Part shown: piece by piece, positions 60,373 through 64,000 of the stretch
Numbering within the stretch: the first letter of the stretch is position 1
How the letters are laid out: each line of letters opens with the position of its first letter
Origin: Populus alba
Taxonomy: Eukaryota > Streptophyta > Magnoliopsida > Malpighiales > Salicaceae
NCBI RefSeq assembly: GCF_005239225.2
Contig: NC_133289.1
Span: forward strand, 10,547,501 to 10,611,500
Direction: 5' to 3'
Length of the DNA stretch: 64,000 nt
The notes under the pieces: model-generated
Database searches by the model: none
The model's input: the letters and a program-made list of their open reading frames with translations, nothing else
What the model was told of the DNA's origin: nothing
Position numbers and translations under genes: made by a program

Positions 60373-62135
60373 CTAAAAGTTGATACACTGATTGTCAATG
60401 TTGAAAAGCAAATGCATTATGATTGATATGCATGTATACTTACCTGAGAAATATAGGCCCCCATTTCTTCATGGTGTCTTTGTTTTCTCTCAAAAGTTGT
60501 AGTGTTGGTAGTAAACTTCGATGGCTTTTCCACTTTTGCTTACTCAGGTTACATCTTGTGATCTTGACCTTTGAGAATGGTTTGATGTCATCATACATCT
60601 TTGTCCTTCACCCTTTATCTTAAGGGTTATCAATTTTGCCCGACATTTTCCTTAGAACAGGAATCATGGAGTCAGCCCTACCATGTGTTTTTGATTGCCC
60701 CTCAGCTTGATCATGCCCCCCAAGTGTTCAACTTGGGTTTAGTTTGGGGTGAGGATATGTGAAAGTAAGTTTGGGTTTTTTGTACAATGAATGTTTTCAT
60801 GCAAAATTTTTGGAACTTCCAAGTTATTCCAATCACAAAAATGATTTTGATATTGGTTCAAAATAAACTTGTTCTAAAAAATCAAGCGATTCTTATAGAC
60901 AGGTTTCTTGAAGTGATAAAAGCTTTTTGCTTTTGGTTAAAAGATGAAGTGACATCTGGTTGGTCACAAAAGGTTTAAATGTCAATTTGAGGGTTATTGA
61001 GAACCGAAATGAGTCAAAGCATTTATTTTATTTGCATGAATAATGATTTGACTTGCACATGAAAGCACTACCTACCAATCTAGATTGCTTGCCTTTGATC
61101 AGAAAGGGCTTTATCAGGTATGTAATGTAGGCTTTGGCTATTGATTACGAAGAAAATGGATATGTTGCAGGCTTAAAAGGTGTTTAAGGGATTTCAAGAC
61201 TAGGGATCACTTGTGCTTGTTTCCTGACCTTTTGTCTTTTGGATTTTTTTTTTCAAAAATGATTTGTCCTGCCCCCCAGTGTCGGGTTTGGGCTTTTCTC
61301 TTTGTTTTCTCCATTTTTGTTTGGTTGAGCACAATCATATCAGTTGTTTGTATGAGAAGCTCAAATCTTTTCGATCCTTTAGATCTTCTTCTTTTCTTTT
61401 CTTAACCAATCACTGCTTCATTTAGATGATAATGAAAGATTAAAAATGACATGATCAAATCCAGCACCCATCTTCGCTGCTTTGTCTGGATGGGTAAAAA
61501 CTCTATTATTTTGCCCCCTAGTGTGGGGTGTGATCCTAGTCAAGGTTATTTCCAAAAAACATTACTAGGCTCAAAATGGGACTGCAATGGATATTTTTTA
61601 GCCTTGTGAAAGGATTATCAAAGATGGCCTTTCCTCATCTCAAACTCATGCATTGAGGATCGATAGGTCTTGCTTTCATGCGCGTATGCCAAATGATTTA
61701 TTCAGTCAAATAAAACTCGGCTTTTGAGTCACCTCATAGTGTTGTTTATCTTTGTTGTCTTTTTTTCTTTCAAGTTTTCTAGGTATATGTGTACCTATTT
61801 AAGGAATCACTTGAATTTTCAAAATGCATTTGTTTTTGGACAAATATCAACACGATTTTTGTTTTTTTGTACTCACTTTGGAGGTCTCAAAAAAATATCC
61901 TTGAAAACATATGAGATTAATGTATGGGTTTGGAAGAAAGGAACACCAAAGGGTTCTTCATGTTGTAGTTTTGTGAGCAAAGTTGCGCTCAAAATGTTAT
62001 TTACATGTAATAACAACAAAGAAGAATGTGATGTGAACACAGGAAAACACATGATCTTATTTCACAAGAGAAGCTCATGAACAGAGAGAGTCTTGTTCAA
62101 AAGCATTAACAAAAGGCAATAACAAGGCAGGCTTC
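60373..62135. other. Unique-looking part of the LTR-like region
   Basis: No long ORF. Three loosely related blocks recur: CATGCCCCCCAAGTGTTCAA near 60715, CCTGCCCCCCAGTGTCGGGT near 61268, and TTGCCCCCTAGTGTGGGGTG near 61512. On the minus strand the last part before the gag contains a sequence rich in short stops. No trace of protease, RT or integrase was recognised. Confidence 0.5.
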
Positions 62136-62312
62136 ATTCCTCTATTTTGGCGAATCTGTTCATAGGCTACCTCCTCTCAAAAGCTCTGCGTAGAGGACTC
62201 AAAGACAATGCAGAACAACACCACGGTCAAAATTTGAGTTCTACAAAATTCAAGCTATCATGTTAGACCATTGATGCTTTCCAATGCCCCAAACATTCCA
62301 TCCTAATATGCT

Positions 62313-63701
62313 TCAAGCATGATTAGGCAGCGGGTTTGTATTCATATTGGGGGCATCTTCCAATTCTATCCACCCAGCCTTGATTAATTGCAGAAGCTTT
62401 CTCTTGAAGGCGTTGCAGGTATAGATGCTATGCCCAGTAATACCGGCATGGTATTCACAATTGAGTTCTGGCTTGTACCAATTAGGATAAGGTGGTTGCA
62501 GAGGTCTCAGAGGTTCTGGAGCTATTTGTCCGATGCTCAATAGCTTTTGATACATCTCATTCAGGGGTAACGGTAGTGGAGGTAGTTGTTCTTGAACCCT
62601 TTGGAAATTTCCAATTTGGCTTTTGGCTTGAAAGTTTTGGGGTTCAGGTTTTTTGATGTTGGTAATTTGGGATGAAGTATGGTAATTTCGGGATGTATTT
62701 GTTTTACCCATGTAGCCATCTTCAACATGGTGAACCTCTTTTCTTTCGACGCCTCTTTTCTCGGTTGGTGCAACAATTCTACCACTCTTAACACCTTGCT
62801 CTATGCGTTCACACACTATCACAGCATCAGTGAATTGTTGGGCTGAACTACCCATCATATGTTCGTAATATGGTGCTTTGAGTGTGTTGGCAAATAAAGA
62901 GACCATCTCTTTGTCCAAAAGTGGGGGATGTACTTGAGCAGCTAATTCTCGCCATCTTTGAGCATATTCCCTTATGCTTTCTTTATCCTTTTTCTCTATA
63001 TTGGACAAACTGGTTCTGTCGGGCGCAATGTCCATGTTGTACTTGTATTGCTTGACGAAAGCATCCACAAGATTTTTCCAGTTGCGAATTTTTGTGTTAT
63101 CCAATCTCATGTACCAACTCAAAGTTGCCCCACTTAAACTGTCTTGGAAAAAGTGAATTAGTAGTTTTTCATCATGTACTACCTCAGCCATTTTATTGCA
63201 GTAGGACCTGAGATGGGTCATGGGGCATTGTGTTCCACTGTATTTGATGAATTCAGGAACACGAAATTTCTTTGGGACAACCACATTTGGGACCAAACAC
63301 ATCTCTGCTGCCTGGACCGGGTCATATAAGTCTATCCCTTCAATGGCTTTGAGTCTGGCTTCCAACGCCTCTATCTTAGCTTGATCAATGCTATCAGATG
63401 ACTTAGCCTTGTGGGACTCATTAGCAGATGCCTTCATGACTGTTGGGGATGGTGTAGGTGTCGTTGACTGCACAAATGTTGGATTTTGCTGAGGTTCTTG
63501 ACCATGTTCGCTCATTCTTTCCTCAGGTTGAACTGTAGTAGGAGTCGGAGCAAAGGTGATCGGTCGATTAGAAGGACCTTCATCAGAGGTATTTCTTAAT
63601 GTTTTCTTAAGTAAGCTAGTGAGGTGAGCCACACTTATTTTCAGAGACTCCAACTCGTCGTGCAAATAGGCCTCACGTTGAGCACGCTCTTCATCTTCCA
63701 T
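62313..63701 (-). CDS. gag: Ty3/gypsy (Ogre/Tat-like) gag polyprotein
   Basis: Intact 462-aa ORF. N-terminal coiled-coil-like segment (EERAQREAYLHDELESLKIS), a P/T-rich linker with a short repeat of AxLEARLKAIEG type, then the Retrotrans_gag core. The core includes KFRVPEFIKYSGTQCPMTHL, IHFFQDSLSGATLSWYMRLD, KNLVDAFVKQYKYN, SIREYAQRWRELAAQV and MVSLFANTLKAPYYEHM. The C terminus has CEYHAGITGHSIYTC, a C-x2-H...GH...C knuckle variant, then LLQLIKAGWIELEDAPNMNT and a stop at NPLPNHA. In related elements protease follows here; here it is absent. An uninterrupted gag suggests a fairly young insertion. The product would form the virus-like particle core. Confidence 0.9.
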   Translation of the reverse strand: MEDEERAQREAYLHDELESLKISVAHLTSLLKKTLRNTSDEGPSNRPITFAPTPTTVQPEERMSEHGQEPQQNPTFVQSTTPTPSPTVMKASANESHKAKSSDSIDQAKIEALEARLKAIEGIDLYDPVQAAEMCLVPNVVVPKKFRVPEFIKYSGTQCPMTHLRSYCNKMAEVVHDEKLLIHFFQDSLSGATLSWYMRLDNTKIRNWKNLVDAFVKQYKYNMDIAPDRTSLSNIEKKDKESIREYAQRWRELAAQVHPPLLDKEMVSLFANTLKAPYYEHMMGSSAQQFTDAVIVCERIEQGVKSGRIVAPTEKRGVERKEVHHVEDGYMGKTNTSRNYHTSSQITNIKKPEPQNFQAKSQIGNFQRVQEQLPPLPLPLNEMYQKLLSIGQIAPEPLRPLQPPYPNWYKPELNCEYHAGITGHSIYTCNAFKRKLLQLIKAGWIELEDAPNMNTNPLPNHA

Positions 63702-64000
63702 GTTTCTTGCTCGAAGTCGGGTGTTGTAGACTTTTTGGGGACCTATATTTCAATCTGGCATGTATGCATGTTAAATGTATGAACATGTAATTTATATGAT
63801 GCACTTGCCCTTCAAGGGGTGACATGGTTTTTTTTTATTATTATTTTTGTATGACATGTTCTGTAAAGAAAGATAGCGCATACAAACTAAAGACAGGGTC
63901 TATTCATGAATAGGTTTTCTACTTGGTCTCAAAAGGGTCTCATATCTGCCCAGTGACGTATGCCCACCATTACCAAGCAGGCTCTCAGATATGAGTTGGG
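63702..64000 (-). mobile_element. Leader of the gag-bearing element, cut by the window edge
   Basis: Upstream of gag on the minus strand; non-coding. ACTTCGAGCAAGAAAC directly precedes the gag ATG. The upstream LTR must lie beyond 64000 if the element is complete. CATATCTGAGAGCCTGC and GCAGATATGAGACCC near 63940-63990 form imperfect repeats. Confidence 0.5.

Larger units (their letters stand above)
57131..62136 (-). mobile_element. Non-coding LTR-like region of an Ogre/Tat-type Ty3/gypsy element
   Basis: About 5 kb downstream (minus sense) of the gag ORF. It contains three tandem arrays, a TATA box, hairpins and a PBS-like motif, and no pol. A possible start at 62136 reads AAAATAGAGGAA (purine tract) then TGAAGCC. 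A possible end at 57131 reads GCCTCA on the minus strand, giving matching TGA(A/G)GC(C/T) ends. However, the PBS-like motif at 57259-57269 lies inside these limits, so the true LTR end could be near 57271. Tat/Ogre elements are known for multi-kb LTRs with tandem repeats. Confidence 0.55.

Overview
The window is nuclear DNA of a woody dicot, most likely a poplar or close relative (Populus, Salicaceae). Three things point there: AT-rich intergenic DNA, plant-style split genes with GT-AG introns, and dispersed repeats resembling those I associate with poplar (tRNA-derived SINEs, TRIMs, Ogre/Tat-type and CACTA elements). The species is an inference from repeat and protein style; no database was searched.

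Layout. From 1 to 31 kb there are four ordinary conserved genes. They are TAF8 (2178-3248, +, single exon, TFIID subunit), EMC5/MMgT (5952-8572, -, four exons, ER membrane insertase subunit), a TSL-kinase interacting protein 1-like SANT protein (18375-22888, +, 13 coding exons, one GC-AG intron) and CDC48/p97 (26050-30578, +, nine exons, AAA+ segregase). The gap between EMC5 and TKI1 (8.6-17.5 kb) holds a small TIR element, a degraded Ty1/copia pol fused to an Ogre/Tat-type PBS/LTR fragment, and a SINE. A 150-bp piece of TKI1 (intron 7 end plus exon 8 start) lies just downstream of CDC48.

From 31 to 52 kb almost everything recognisable is transposon debris: a Ty3/gypsy gag-protease remnant inserted in a CACTA (TNP2) remnant, a plant-mobile-domain (MAIN-like) pseudogene, a 358-bp tandem duplication, a second copia pol remnant on the minus strand, several SINEs and several copies of one AT-rich MITE-like repeat. 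A short DVL/RTFL peptide gene (52812-52982, -, 56 aa) is the only confident cellular gene here.

From 54 to 64 kb there is a TRIM array (three LTRs, two internal parts) and a large Ogre/Tat-like Ty3/gypsy element on the minus strand. That element has an intact gag ORF (62313-63701), no pol, and about 5 kb of non-coding LTR-like DNA with three tandem arrays, a minus-strand TATA box, strong hairpins and a tRNA-Arg-type primer-binding motif.

The host genes are unrelated housekeeping or developmental genes and do not form a pathway or cluster. I found no convincing new multi-gene system. The most useful leads are the gag-only Ogre-like element and its twin fragment at 13.5 kb, the displaced TKI1 exon, the GC-AG intron in the SANT domain, the ATGA-overlapping uORF of TAF8, and the TIR element at 8875-9563.
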